IMG/VR virus record: IMGVR_UViG_3300031623_001144
Coordinates: 1-64,000 of that record
DNA from: a virus
Direction: 5' to 3' (one strand)
Length of the DNA: 64,000 nucleotides
Shown: piece after piece, positions 23,321 to 31,445 of the stretch
How positions within the stretch are numbered: position 1 is the stretch's first letter
Layout: each line of letters starts with the position of its first letter
Notes under the pieces: model-generated
What the model saw: the letters and a program-made list of their open reading frames with translations, nothing else
Told to the model about the DNA's origin: nothing
The model's database searches: none
Made by a program: the position numbers and the translations under genes

Positions 23321-24955
23321 TTAAATTTTCTTACTTAAGGCTTCAGTCATTCTGGTTAGCCCTTGTGAAACATCGTCTCTTGCAACTTCAACATTTAACA
23401 CGAATAACTCTTTTGAACCAAGAGCTTCCTGCACACTTTCAAACAACTGGCTTTCAGTAGTACATCGCCTAGCTTCCCCGCCGTTGATCAAAGTTGTTAC
23501 GTCGTGATAATTCCATCTTCTTAAATTGTTGAAATCGCCATCCAACAGAAATCTTTCTGTTGTGTACCCATCATTGTTTAACACAAACACGATAGGATTT
23601 AATCCTCTATCTACAATAGTGCTAAGTTCCAAACATGACATCTGAAATGCACCATCACCAACAATTACTATTGGTCTGACATTTGGCTTTGCTGTCTGAA
23701 CGCCCAACGCTCCGGGAATAGCCGATCCCATGCTTGTGTAAAACGCAGGACTCAAAAAATGATTCCTGTGATGAACAGTCAAGTCTGCTGCCCCAAACAA
23801 GCTGTCTCCAATGTCAGCGACTATGGCCATGTCTTTATCTAAAATAGAGTCAATGTACTCAAATAATCTTTTGGTAGTTAAAGGATCATCTCCTTCCACT
23901 GGTACAAATTTTGTTTTCTCTTCTTTTTCAGGCAAGCACACCAACAAATCTTTCTTTCCAAAATCTAATTTGAAAAGAGCTTCACAAAAATCATCAAACT
24001 GTACTTCGGTGTAACTGTGATTTTTCACTTGCAACCCAGATACACTCGCCGCTACCACCTGTCTCTTCTTAAACTTGTCTGGTTTGAAACACAAAGTCAT
24101 ATCAGTAAGCATGACTCCAAACATAAGAAGACAATCGGATTCCTCTATCAAGTTCTTTGTCAACTCGTCACTGCTAGCTCCAGAATAAATTCCAGCAAAC
24201 AATGGATGACGTTCGTTAATGACAGATTTGCTCAACAAGGTTGTTGCCACAGGTATGTTGGTTTTTTCTGCAAACCTAACAATCTTTTCTCCCAAGTTAT
24301 AACGAGAGATTTCAACACCGGCCAAAATCATCGGATTCTTAGCCACCTCAACCCATGACATGATTTCTTCCAAAGCCTCTTGTAAGTTCTCTGGGTCTGT
24401 GTCTGGGGCAGTTGGTGTTCCTTGCTTGTATACATCGTAGCTGATCGACTTCTTAGCAACATCCCGAGGCAACTCAATATAGATCGGCCTCTTGTAATGA
24501 TGTAAAGCTTCCATTGCCTTGTCGATCTCATATCCTGCCGTTGCTGGATTGTCCAAAACAACTGAAGCACATGTTATTTTTTCAAACATTTCCTTTTGGG
24601 AGTTGAAAGAACCTACCATGTGGTGCAGCAACATGCCTTCTTGCCGTTCATCCATTCCGGGAGCACCCGAAATGATAATCAAGGGGGATCGCTCAGCGTA
24701 AGCACACTGAACAGCATTGATGACCTTTGAGGCACCAACATTATAAGTCACAGCAACACACCCAATTCCATGAACTCTGGAATATGCGTCAGCAGCAAAA
24801 CCAGAATGGTTTTCATCTGTATTGTTTATGACTTCAATATTTTTATTGTCCCAGAGTTCTTTGTAGAAATCTAAGACATAATCTCCGGGTAAACCAAACA
24901 CATGTTTGACCCCGGCATTTTCCAACCGCTCAATAAGAAAACTAGAAACGTACAT
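23321..24955 (-). CDS. Thiamine-diphosphate-dependent decarboxylase (pyruvate/indolepyruvate decarboxylase family)
   Basis: These enzymes decarboxylate 2-keto acids using ThDP and Mg2+. The 544-residue protein has all three domains. The PYR domain has catalytic Glu48 (NTDENHSGFAADAYSR), a His-His pair at 111-112 as in pyruvate decarboxylases, and the PP domain carries GDG at 433-435 and NND at 460-462 for Mg-ThDP binding. The HH pair points to a decarboxylase rather than acetolactate synthase, but the keto acid is not readable. Strong SD (AAGGAGAGG). No pathway partner is nearby. Confidence 0.88.
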   Translation of the reverse strand: MYVSSFLIERLENAGVKHVFGLPGDYVLDFYKELWDNKNIEVINNTDENHSGFAADAYSRVHGIGCVAVTYNVGASKVINAVQCAYAERSPLIIISGAPGMDERQEGMLLHHMVGSFNSQKEMFEKITCASVVLDNPATAGYEIDKAMEALHHYKRPIYIELPRDVAKKSISYDVYKQGTPTAPDTDPENLQEALEEIMSWVEVAKNPMILAGVEISRYNLGEKIVRFAEKTNIPVATTLLSKSVINERHPLFAGIYSGASSDELTKNLIEESDCLLMFGVMLTDMTLCFKPDKFKKRQVVAASVSGLQVKNHSYTEVQFDDFCEALFKLDFGKKDLLVCLPEKEEKTKFVPVEGDDPLTTKRLFEYIDSILDKDMAIVADIGDSLFGAADLTVHHRNHFLSPAFYTSMGSAIPGALGVQTAKPNVRPIVIVGDGAFQMSCLELSTIVDRGLNPIVFVLNNDGYTTERFLLDGDFNNLRRWNYHDVTTLINGGEARRCTTESQLFESVQEALGSKELFVLNVEVARDDVSQGLTRMTEALSKKI

Positions 24956-24972
24956 GAACCTCTCCTTATGAA

Positions 24973-26031
24973 TTATAATTCAACTGTGGGAGAATCTTCG
25001 ATTTTAATGAGGAATCCTTCGCCGCTAATCGGCATTCTTCTAACCCACTCAACACCTTCTCCTAAGATACACCCAAAATAATATGGTGTCAAAGCTTCAT
25101 CTGTAAAGCTTGGTATAAGAGAAATATCGAGTAAAGCTTTGCCATCCTCATTATATGCTGTTTCTGCTCCTGATGGAATACCAGTTTGATTTAAGATAAC
25201 AGATCCGTCATTTTGAATCAAACCTGTGTAAGTATTGGTATCTGAATGAAGATGCGTTTGCCCAGTCCATGGAACGTCTGGGAGAAAGAATTTTTTCGCC
25301 ACTTGATCATAAGATAGTCTCACAGAACTTTCTGTAAATGTTGTACCAGTATAAAAAAATCCGTCTGGATGAGTGTTAGTCTTCCCAGTCCAATGACCGC
25401 CCGGAAGATAAAACACTACATCAATCATCTTTAGAATCTTAAATTCAAGCCAATAGCATCCGGGAAGACATGTATCTTCTGGTTGCCATTCGTAAATTAA
25501 AGAAGCCTCTTGAAGTACATTTTTTGTAATAGTTCCGTCTACATCTGTAATATCATCAAAAGTCAACTCTGATTCAGCCGGTGCATTTAGAACACGAAAA
25601 ATTCTTAACGTATCTCCCTTCTTCCAAGCAGAAGGAGTTGTTCCATGATATCCTCTTTGCACACGAACTAAACTATTGGTTTCGTCAAAACCTGTAACGA
25701 GCATTCTTTCTGGCAGTCTCACCCGATCCATTACAATGATGTCGCCCATCATAATTTGATTAAAACCAATGTTATCAGCGAGGTTAAAATATGTTTCTGA
25801 ATCTGTGATCGCACACTTAAGCTTTCCTAAAGCCCACATGTTTACTTCAATGGTCAAGCCTTGAAGATCCATCGCTCCTTCACAGTCTTCTACTGCTACT
25901 TTCAAAGGAGGTCTTGTATCATGACGCCTAATAACAAAGTCGGGACACACGTTAGGAGGACATCCATCTTTGGAAACACAAGAATCCTGCGACCTACAAG
26001 AACCAGATTTTAGATTAAAATTAACTGCCAT
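24973..26031 (-). CDS. Putative virion structural protein (352 aa)
   Basis: ATG at 26031 with AAGGTGG upstream (a GTG at 26037 is less likely). The N-terminus is Cys-rich (CRSQDSCVSKDGCPPNVCPD). The middle resembles phage tail or baseplate proteins that bear GFDETNSLVRVQRGYHGT. Two copies of a short motif, WTGKTNTHPDGFFYTG and WTGQTHLHSDTNTYTG, lie about 40 residues apart. No enzyme motif. Structural role inferred from style and neighbours. Confidence 0.55.
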   Translation of the reverse strand: MAVNFNLKSGSCRSQDSCVSKDGCPPNVCPDFVIRRHDTRPPLKVAVEDCEGAMDLQGLTIEVNMWALGKLKCAITDSETYFNLADNIGFNQIMMGDIIVMDRVRLPERMLVTGFDETNSLVRVQRGYHGTTPSAWKKGDTLRIFRVLNAPAESELTFDDITDVDGTITKNVLQEASLIYEWQPEDTCLPGCYWLEFKILKMIDVVFYLPGGHWTGKTNTHPDGFFYTGTTFTESSVRLSYDQVAKKFFLPDVPWTGQTHLHSDTNTYTGLIQNDGSVILNQTGIPSGAETAYNEDGKALLDISLIPSFTDEALTPYYFGCILGEGVEWVRRMPISGEGFLIKIEDSPTVEL

Positions 26032-26689
26032 TTCCACCTTCTGTTGTATGTTCGTAAACGATTTTAATGAGTCCTTTGAATTCTTGGTCTGTCATATTCC
26101 ACTTCAAAGTATTTACGTTTACGAACTCAGAACAGAAAACCCACTGTAGATTATCCACCTCGTTGATGCCGCCTCGACTCTTGGGGACAATGTGATCAAG
26201 AGTGCAATTTTCTCCTAGAATCAACTTTTTTCCAGTATAAGGGCAAGTGTGATTTTGGTTTTCTAACAACTCTAAAAGTTCTGATGTTTTTGCATAAGTC
26301 TTAAAATGAAACTTAGATACTCTCCTGCAAAAACAGTCTCCACACGTTTTAGAATTTTCTGTATGATTACGATTTCCGCACAAAACACAGAGACCCTTTT
26401 CCAACCTAGAAAACTCTCTTTTTTCTCGTTGCTTCCTTTGTTTAGACAAACAAGTTTCGCACTTGCTTTTTCCGTTGGTTTTATTTTTGCAAGAGATACA
26501 TTCGCCACGCTTTTTCTTTTCAGCAAAAAGCTCTTTTCTTCGCTTTGTCCTCTTTTCCCAACACTCTTTGCAATACCCGGAAATTTCTTTAGGTCCACCA
26601 CATGACTCACAAACTTGAGCACGTCTTTTTCTAAGATACTCTTTTCTTTTTTCTGAATTATCCATGAATCTATATAGATCAGGACACAT
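26021..26689 (-). CDS. HNH endonuclease with zinc-finger array
   Basis: The C-terminal HNH domain CTLDHIVPKSRGGINEVDNL holds the catalytic His and Asn and its CPYTG lead-in. Before it run four CxxC zinc-knuckle pairs (CESCGG, CKECWEK, CISCKNK, CETCLSK, CVLCGN, CGDCF), typical of phage and intron homing endonucleases. I place the start at the ATG at 26689, after the dCMP deaminase stop; other ATGs at 26767 and 26665 are possible. Overlaps the virion-type gene by 11 bases. A freestanding homing element is likely. Confidence 0.8.
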   Translation of the reverse strand: MCPDLYRFMDNSEKRKEYLRKRRAQVCESCGGPKEISGYCKECWEKRTKRRKELFAEKKKRGECISCKNKTNGKSKCETCLSKQRKQREKREFSRLEKGLCVLCGNRNHTENSKTCGDCFCRRVSKFHFKTYAKTSELLELLENQNHTCPYTGKKLILGENCTLDHIVPKSRGGINEVDNLQWVFCSEFVNVNTLKWNMTDQEFKGLIKIVYEHTTEGGNGS

Positions 26690-26712
26690 CTTTTCTTTAA
26701 GAAAACTTATCC

Positions 26713-27264
26713 TTACATTTCGAAAACTCCGAGCGATCTTAATCGTTCGTTCCAATCTTGCAACCATGAAACACTTCCAGTGAATTTTTCAATCTTAACT
26801 CCACCCAAATCTGCTATCTTTTTCGATACATCTTGTTGTGTTTGTCTTAACATAGACCCCGAATCCGATTTGTGATCAAAATATACAACTTTTCCTATTT
26901 CTTCCTTAACAATTTGCTTCATGCAATCCTTGCAAGGAAATCCTGTCACATACAAAATGGCGTTAGCAAGCTCTTTTCCGCAACTGTGATTTATCGCATT
27001 TATTTCGGCATGTATCACAACGTCATATTTAGAAAAAGCATTTGGATCATCTTTTGGAGGTCGGCACCAACTGAAAGAATCGTCTTCTATCAAACGAGGT
27101 GGACCGTTATATCCAGAACCCAAGGGAATATTGTATTGATCAACCAGTTGCGCTCCTATTTGAGTGCTGGGGTCTTTTGAGAAACCGGCCCACATCCAAG
27201 CCATCCCCATGTACTTCGAATCTCGATCTGGGACTTCTCTGGGCGGTATCATTTTATCTTTCAT
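26713..27264 (-). CDS. Deoxycytidylate (dCMP) deaminase
   Basis: dCMP deaminase makes dUMP for thymidylate synthesis. Zinc site: HAEINAI at about 89-95 (His, catalytic Glu) and PCKDC at about 113-117. A long N-terminal part with GSGYNGPP and a C-terminal helix complete the T4-like enzyme, about 183 residues. Start ATG at 27264 is fused to the previous stop (TGATG) with AAGAAGG upstream. It adjusts nucleotide pools for replication along with the MazG-like gene at 55172. Confidence 0.88.
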   Translation of the reverse strand: MKDKMIPPREVPDRDSKYMGMAWMWAGFSKDPSTQIGAQLVDQYNIPLGSGYNGPPRLIEDDSFSWCRPPKDDPNAFSKYDVVIHAEINAINHSCGKELANAILYVTGFPCKDCMKQIVKEEIGKVVYFDHKSDSGSMLRQTQQDVSKKIADLGGVKIEKFTGSVSWLQDWNERLRSLGVFEM

Positions 27265-27464
27265 CAGAATCCTTCTTCTTTCCAATTTACTTTTTCATGT
27301 CTTTCATTTTCTCTGTCCATAATCATCCTATGTAACAGACTAATCCCCTCATCCATATAGGATAACATTCTTCTATGATTCTTAATTCTACCTCTTTCTC
27401 TAAAGAAAGAAAATAGAACATATCCCATGGACAGGATTATTACAGCAATTTGAATAATCATCAA
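27264..27464 (-). CDS. Small membrane protein (66 aa)
   Basis: One N-terminal membrane helix (MMIIQIAVIILSMGYVLFSF) followed by a basic tail and helical part. The C-terminus NWKEEGF is encoded by the Shine-Dalgarno of the next gene, whose ATG overlaps this stop. First four bases overlap the upstream stop. Function unknown. Confidence 0.6.
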   Translation of the reverse strand: MMIIQIAVIILSMGYVLFSFFRERGRIKNHRRMLSYMDEGISLLHRMIMDRENERHEKVNWKEEGF

Positions 27465-27868
27465 TACACATTCAAAATTTGTAGAAATTGAATTTGGTAA
27501 TTTGAAGATGGATATTGCAACTTCCAGTCAGATAATTTTGCTTTTTGCTCTGCCGACATATGACGCCTTAGAACAGGCTTGGGCAAGGGTATGTCAGATG
27601 ACCAACAACTGGTGGCGTCAACTAATTTGTAATTGACAGGAATGCTTCCAATAGACATGTAGTCTACTCCTTCAACGTAGTAGACATCTCTAATCATGTC
27701 GTAACATTCATTTCCTATAGGCTCTCCAAACTTAGCTGGAATTTTAAGAATGCCATCACCCTCATCTATGCTAGAAGCAATGGCATAAACAAAAACGCCT
27801 ATATCGTATTTGACGACTTTAAGGTTTCTTTTAACATCACGTCTATCCTTGACGATTTCTTCTGTCAC
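27461..27868 (-). CDS. Hypothetical protein (135 aa)
   Basis: ATG at 27868 overlaps the upstream stop. The protein is soluble, with strands KYDIGVFVYAIASSIDEGDG and a Tyr/Asp-rich centre (YDMIRDVYYVEGVDYMSIGS). No motif recognised. Lies between two membrane-associated small proteins. Confidence 0.6.
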   Translation of the reverse strand: MTEEIVKDRRDVKRNLKVVKYDIGVFVYAIASSIDEGDGILKIPAKFGEPIGNECYDMIRDVYYVEGVDYMSIGSIPVNYKLVDATSCWSSDIPLPKPVLRRHMSAEQKAKLSDWKLQYPSSNYQIQFLQILNVY

Positions 27869-28560
27869 AGATCGTTCCTTCCCAGAAATATAGCAATAAC
27901 GACTCTCTTCTCAAACAGGTAAGCGTCGTTCTCGACGAGAATTGTTCTTGGCTCTCTGCAAATCATACACGCAACAACTGATCGATAAAACTTTGTAAAC
28001 TTCTGCCGAGAGTGTCGAAACTCATGTGCTAAAATTGAAGCTTTAATTCCATCATTTTCCATAAAGGAAATTCGATTGAATGTTAGCTCCTTGTTGATGT
28101 AATCATATTTGGCGTAAGTGCCTGAGTTCTCCTTTTCCCAAACAATTTTTCCATTTGCGTATCTGTCTCTAACCCACTCAGAAACCTCTGGACAAACTTT
28201 GTCTAAAATCAGTAACGTCGTCTGCAACTCATCCCAGCACTCTTCTTCTTCTTTGAAATTTGAATAAACCCCTTTGGTTGTATTCATATGAGCCATTATA
28301 AATTCACGATCACGAACATTAAGACTTCGAATGCGAGGAACTTCTTCTTCTATTATAAACTCACAGACTGAAAGTGAACCCAATATGACCAATAATGCCA
28401 GTGCAGTTATTGTCGTGTATCGCAGGGTTGCGACTGTCAAATGACAAAAGAACCAAATGATTGATGATATTATTTTTCTGAAGATTCCAAATCTTTTGGG
28501 GCGTCGTCTTCCTTCTTCTTCTTTAAGCGTTCTTTGGATATCTCTTTCAACTTTTTCCAT
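27865..28560 (-). CDS. Membrane-anchored metallopeptidase-like protein
   Basis: A basic N-terminal segment, then a membrane helix at about 38-64 (TVATLRYTTITALALLVILG). The soluble part has ASILAHEFRHSRQ at about 185-197, with HExxH zinc-binding pattern, and a later acidic ENDAYLFEKR that can supply the third ligand (about 213). Thus a membrane-tethered zinc peptidase is likely. It overlaps the end of the upstream tagged gene by 91 bases, a long overlap, but the ATG at 28560 has GAAGGGG before it. Confidence 0.65.
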   Translation of the reverse strand: MEKVERDIQRTLKEEEGRRRPKRFGIFRKIISSIIWFFCHLTVATLRYTTITALALLVILGSLSVCEFIIEEEVPRIRSLNVRDREFIMAHMNTTKGVYSNFKEEEECWDELQTTLLILDKVCPEVSEWVRDRYANGKIVWEKENSGTYAKYDYINKELTFNRISFMENDGIKASILAHEFRHSRQKFTKFYRSVVACMICREPRTILVENDAYLFEKRVVIAIFLGRNDL

Positions 28561-28781
28561 GCCCCTTCTTTCTCGATATCAATATCGTCGTCTTTTTGTG
28601 GGTGTGTTTTTTTATCTTTCTTGGATTGAGATGCTTTGTGATCAAGCTCAGAATCGTTCTTCTTTGCTTGGCCAACCATTGAATCTACATCGGTGCCTAA
28701 TTTCTCTGCTGATTTCGCCCAGCTATCAAACGCATAGTTTGGACTCTGTGCTTTTTCAAGAAATACCCGGAATGACATCAT
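28470..28781 (-). CDS. Small charged protein with capsid-targeting-like N-terminus
   Basis: The N-terminus MMSFRVFLEKAQSPNY carries the shared motif F-R-x-F-L-x-x-[EA]. The remainder is extremely Lys/Asp/Glu-rich, with little hydrophobic content (SKKDKKTHPQKDDDIDIEKE), like T4 internal proteins. Two adjacent ATGs could start it. The 3' end overlaps the next gene by 91 bases. Packaged head protein is an inference. Confidence 0.6.
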   Translation of the reverse strand: MMSFRVFLEKAQSPNYAFDSWAKSAEKLGTDVDSMVGQAKKNDSELDHKASQSKKDKKTHPQKDDDIDIEKEGAWKKLKEISKERLKKKKEDDAPKDLESSEK

Positions 28782-28986
28782 AGCTTCTCAACTCCTCGTA
28801 GATTTCATCTATCCTACGAGAGTATGTAGCCAGATCATTTTTCATTTGACTGACAGAAACCTCTATATCTTCGGTTGCTAACCTCGATATGTATAATTTA
28901 GTTTTTGCCTGAATTTCTGCAATCATTCCAAATAAGCCTTTTGCTTCACAAACAAGGTCTTCTCTATTCTTTAAGTGATTTTCCAT
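28756..28986 (-). CDS. Small coiled-coil protein (76 aa)
   Basis: ATG at 28986 with GGAGGGCG upstream. Nearly all of it is predicted helical with a heptad-like pattern (LATYSRRIDEIYEELRS). The 3' end overlaps the tagged gene by 26 bases. No family recognised. Confidence 0.55.
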   Translation of the reverse strand: MENHLKNREDLVCEAKGLFGMIAEIQAKTKLYISRLATEDIEVSVSQMKNDLATYSRRIDEIYEELRSYDVIPGIS

Positions 28987-29035
28987 TTACGCCCTCCTCG
29001 GCGCATAACTTGAGATAAACTATTCTCCGAGAAAA

Positions 29036-29347
29036 TCACTTATTTGTCAATGGAAACTTGCCTGTTTCTATAAGTTGAACAGTGCGCATACCATCCTCTG
29101 TTAAAGATACTTTTGCCTCATTGTAGGCAATTTCCAGTATCTTTAGCTTTTTTCTTAGCTTAAAAAGCATACGAGGGTTGCAATGATGACCAGTGTGGCT
29201 CTTGAAATTACGATACTGACCAAAAATCAAAAAATACCTTAAGAAAGCTTCTTGAAGCTCTGTCTTAAAGTATTTTTTGAAGTATCGTTTTTCTTTTGGT
29301 ATTTCATAGTCGAAAAATCGACCAGAGATGAATTCCATGTCCTGCAT
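29036..29347 (-). CDS. Hypothetical basic protein (103 aa)
   Basis: Basic and aromatic-rich (EKRYFKKYFKTELQEAFLRY, RMLFKLRKKLKILE), likely helical, with a His/Cys cluster HTGHHCNP. Start ATG at 29347, an internal ATG at 29338 also possible. Function unknown; nucleic-acid binding is conceivable from the charge. Confidence 0.55.
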   Translation of the reverse strand: MQDMEFISGRFFDYEIPKEKRYFKKYFKTELQEAFLRYFLIFGQYRNFKSHTGHHCNPRMLFKLRKKLKILEIAYNEAKVSLTEDGMRTVQLIETGKFPLTNK

Positions 29348-29353
29348 TACCTA

Positions 29354-29770
29354 TTAAAGCAACGGAGGTGGAGGAATTTCAATTCCTTTGCAAAATTTGA
29401 AATACAAAAGTAGCAAGCCGGGCTGAAAATCCTTAGAAACACCATACCCTCTGATCTCTTCCAAGAGACAAAGAAGAGTGTGAACCGTCCAAGGAACACT
29501 AGGGTCGTTGTACCCAGCGGCTTCTGGAATTTCGGTCAAACACCTATCATGAATGTAATCAAAGACAGCATCGTCAAATTGGGTTCTTAAAACTGTTTTA
29601 ACAGCCCAATCTGACTCAAGTTCTGATTTTGGTATCGGTCCTCCGCAATACCAATTTTTGTTCCCAAAGAAATTACTTATAGCTTCTTTGGAAAGCTTAT
29701 TTAAGTCTACGGCGAAATCACCCTTCTCTAAAGGATTGTCTTCACAGTTTCTTTGTCTTCGTCTTGGCAT
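29354..29770 (-). CDS. Hypothetical protein (138 aa)
   Basis: ATG at 29770 (a TTG directly before it also follows AGGAGACA). Starts with a basic MPRRRQRNC and ends Pro-rich (GIEIPPPPLL). The middle is acidic and helical. First gene of the run 29770 to 26021; the opposite strand carries a lipoprotein gene about 137 bases away. No family recognised. Confidence 0.55.
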   Translation of the reverse strand: MPRRRQRNCEDNPLEKGDFAVDLNKLSKEAISNFFGNKNWYCGGPIPKSELESDWAVKTVLRTQFDDAVFDYIHDRCLTEIPEAAGYNDPSVPWTVHTLLCLLEEIRGYGVSKDFQPGLLLLYFKFCKGIEIPPPPLL

Positions 29771-29906
29771 CAATGTCTCCTATACCTGTGGTACGGACTA
29801 CTTTTCATTATTCACTTTACCGTCGTCAAAATCAAGCCCATTTCGTTGATATTAAGGATAAATAAAGAAGAAGATTAGATTCATGAACTATTTCAAGGAG
29901 GTAAAA

Positions 29907-30395
29907 ATGAAAGGGTTGTTCATAACACTCGTCGCCGCAGCGACACTTTTCATATCTGGTTGTGGAAATCTTTCTCCAAGACAACAACAAGATATTGATA
30001 ACCAGAATGGGAAAATTGGGGAAATTGAAAACTTGGCCAACAGTATGAAGGCTGAAGTTGGAAACCTTAAGACACAAAACGATATCCAAGACAGCGAGAT
30101 TGGCCAAATGCAACAAGGCTTGGCTAACTGGCAAAGTAACTACGAAAACAGTGGTGTCCAGATTTTTTCTGGCCCCGGTGGAATAATGGTTGCACTGATT
30201 GGACTACTCGTCGTGTCAACAATCGCAGTTCATTATAGAGGCGCATCAAAGAAACATGAAAAGACATCTGAAATTCTAGCTGAAAGAATCATCAACAGAG
30301 ATGATCCTCAACTAGAAGATGAAGTCTTTCAAGCTGCAATGTTTACTGACGTAGAAGAAAATGTGCTCAAAGTAATGAAAAAGCACAAGCTTTAA
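29907..30395 (+). CDS. Lipoprotein with coiled coil and membrane segment (spanin-like candidate)
   Basis: ATG at 29907 with a perfect AAGGAGG upstream; an ATG at 29883 is out-competed by it. Residues 1-18 form a lipoprotein signal with lipobox FISGC (Cys19). Residues 30-75 are a charged Gln/Asn-rich coiled coil (IENLANSMKAEVGNLKTQ). A second membrane helix lies at about 101-120 (GGIMVALIGLLVVSTIAVHY), with about 45 cytoplasmic residues after it. Outer-membrane lipid anchor plus C-terminal inner-membrane helix is the layout of unimolecular spanins. The long tail is unusual for one. Confidence 0.6.
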   Translation: MKGLFITLVAAATLFISGCGNLSPRQQQDIDNQNGKIGEIENLANSMKAEVGNLKTQNDIQDSEIGQMQQGLANWQSNYENSGVQIFSGPGGIMVALIGLLVVSTIAVHYRGASKKHEKTSEILAERIINRDDPQLEDEVFQAAMFTDVEENVLKVMKKHKL

Positions 30396-30652
30396 TCAGC
30401 TTGCTTATCATCGTTGTGCGGAATAGCGTCTGCTCTAATTGTGCTAACACCATCCACGGTGAGCATTGAGCTAAGCGTGACCGCTTCAGCGGTGGTGGCT
30501 ACATGCCTCGCCATCTCAGTCATACCTTCGTAGAAATTAGCTTTCTCTGATTCATCTGTAAGATCGAAGGTTCTCTCGTATTTAGCTCTCCATGCCTCTA
30601 CGAACTCGGCAATGTCTGGACGCTTTTCTTTTAGAATTGTTGTGTCACTCAT
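30392..30652 (-). CDS. Hypothetical protein (86 aa)
   Basis: ATG at 30652 with AAGGAGAG upstream. Helical N-terminus (DIAEFVEAWRAKYERTF), the rest rich in Ala/Thr. Convergent with the lipoprotein gene, overlapping by four bases. No motif. Confidence 0.55.
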   Translation of the reverse strand: MSDTTILKEKRPDIAEFVEAWRAKYERTFDLTDESEKANFYEGMTEMARHVATTAEAVTLSSMLTVDGVSTIRADAIPHNDDKQAD

Positions 30653-30691
30653 TTCACTCTCCTTAGTTCTTTATGATACAAATTTTGTTGT

Positions 30692-30955
30692 TCAATATCG
30701 ATCCGACTTCTTTGGTTCTTTGCCTGCCTTCTTTCGCAGTTTATTTGTGTGCTTAAGAAGCTTCTTGTATTCGACCTTCTCTTCTTTAGCCTTGTCATGC
30801 CAACGATTATAATCAGCTTTGTCTCCAATCGAAGCTTCCATTCGATTGACAAGTGTTTGCACTTCCTCAACAAGCCCAAGCAATGAACCGTAATTGCGAG
30901 CTTTGTCAATTTTTCTCATTTCCTCAAGCACATCACAGACATATCTATTAGGCAT
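30692..30955 (-). CDS. Hypothetical Lys-rich helical protein (87 aa)
   Basis: ATG at 30955 with AAAAGGAAA upstream. The sequence is a long charged helix with natural composition (LVEEVQTLVNRMEASIGDKA, LLKHTNKLRKKAGKEPKK). Another frame across 30649-30909 has poor composition and I consider it a shadow. Unknown function. Confidence 0.55.
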   Translation of the reverse strand: MPNRYVCDVLEEMRKIDKARNYGSLLGLVEEVQTLVNRMEASIGDKADYNRWHDKAKEEKVEYKKLLKHTNKLRKKAGKEPKKSDRY

Positions 30956-31040
30956 TTCCTTTTCCTTTTCCTTTATCTATCCATTGTTGATGCACCCACC
31001 ATAGCAAGCACAAACACACTTAAGCATATCAAAAGTTCCA

Positions 31041-31319
31041 TTAAGTGTCATATCCTTGCGGCTTTGATTTTAAGACCACAAATCCTCCGCAGTTGTCCCC
31101 AAGAGGAACTCCTTGCTTGTATGGGTCTTGTCCACTCTTCTTGCAATCTCCTAAGAACTCGACAAGTTCTTCTTCAACTATTTTTTTGTAAGGAGATTTC
31201 TTTTTACAGATATGGATGATATCTCCTTCGTCATCAACGTCTTCGTCCAAATAACGACATTGATTAGATCCACCCCAGATGAAACAAACATCTTTCAATT
31301 GTTTTGTTGTCAGAGCCAT
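31041..31319 (-). CDS. Small Cys-containing protein (92 aa)
   Basis: ATG at 31319 with AAAGGAA upstream. Five cysteines (CFIWGGSNQC, HICKKKS, GDCKKSG, NCGG) suggest a small metal-binding or disulfide domain. Acidic stretch LDEDVDDEGD. A terminator sits just upstream, so it has its own promoter. Function unknown. Confidence 0.55.
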   Translation of the reverse strand: MALTTKQLKDVCFIWGGSNQCRYLDEDVDDEGDIIHICKKKSPYKKIVEEELVEFLGDCKKSGQDPYKQGVPLGDNCGGFVVLKSKPQGYDT

Positions 31320-31340
31320 GTTGATTCCTTTATGAATGAA

Positions 31341-31385
31341 AAAGTGACGGCCTCTTGTTTATCATTTCTCGGAGGCCGTCACTTT
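31341..31385 (-). terminator. Rho-independent terminator after peptide deformylase
   Basis: A 14-base inverted repeat (AAAGTGACGGCCTC) with a 17-base loop and a T run on the minus strand. It follows the peptide deformylase gene by about 60 bases. A second small stem, ATGTGGTG/CACCACAT enclosing TGGGG/CCCCA, lies between the gene's stop and the terminator. Confidence 0.75.
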
Positions 31386-31445
31386 ATAATTTAAGTCACA
31401 TTATGTGGTGTGGGGAGTTGACCCCATTTCAATAAAGTCTCTTTA

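Noticed and set aside
30649-30909. 86-codon frame overlapping the helical protein at 30692
   Set aside because: Irregular composition; the other frame has a natural helical sequence and a better start.
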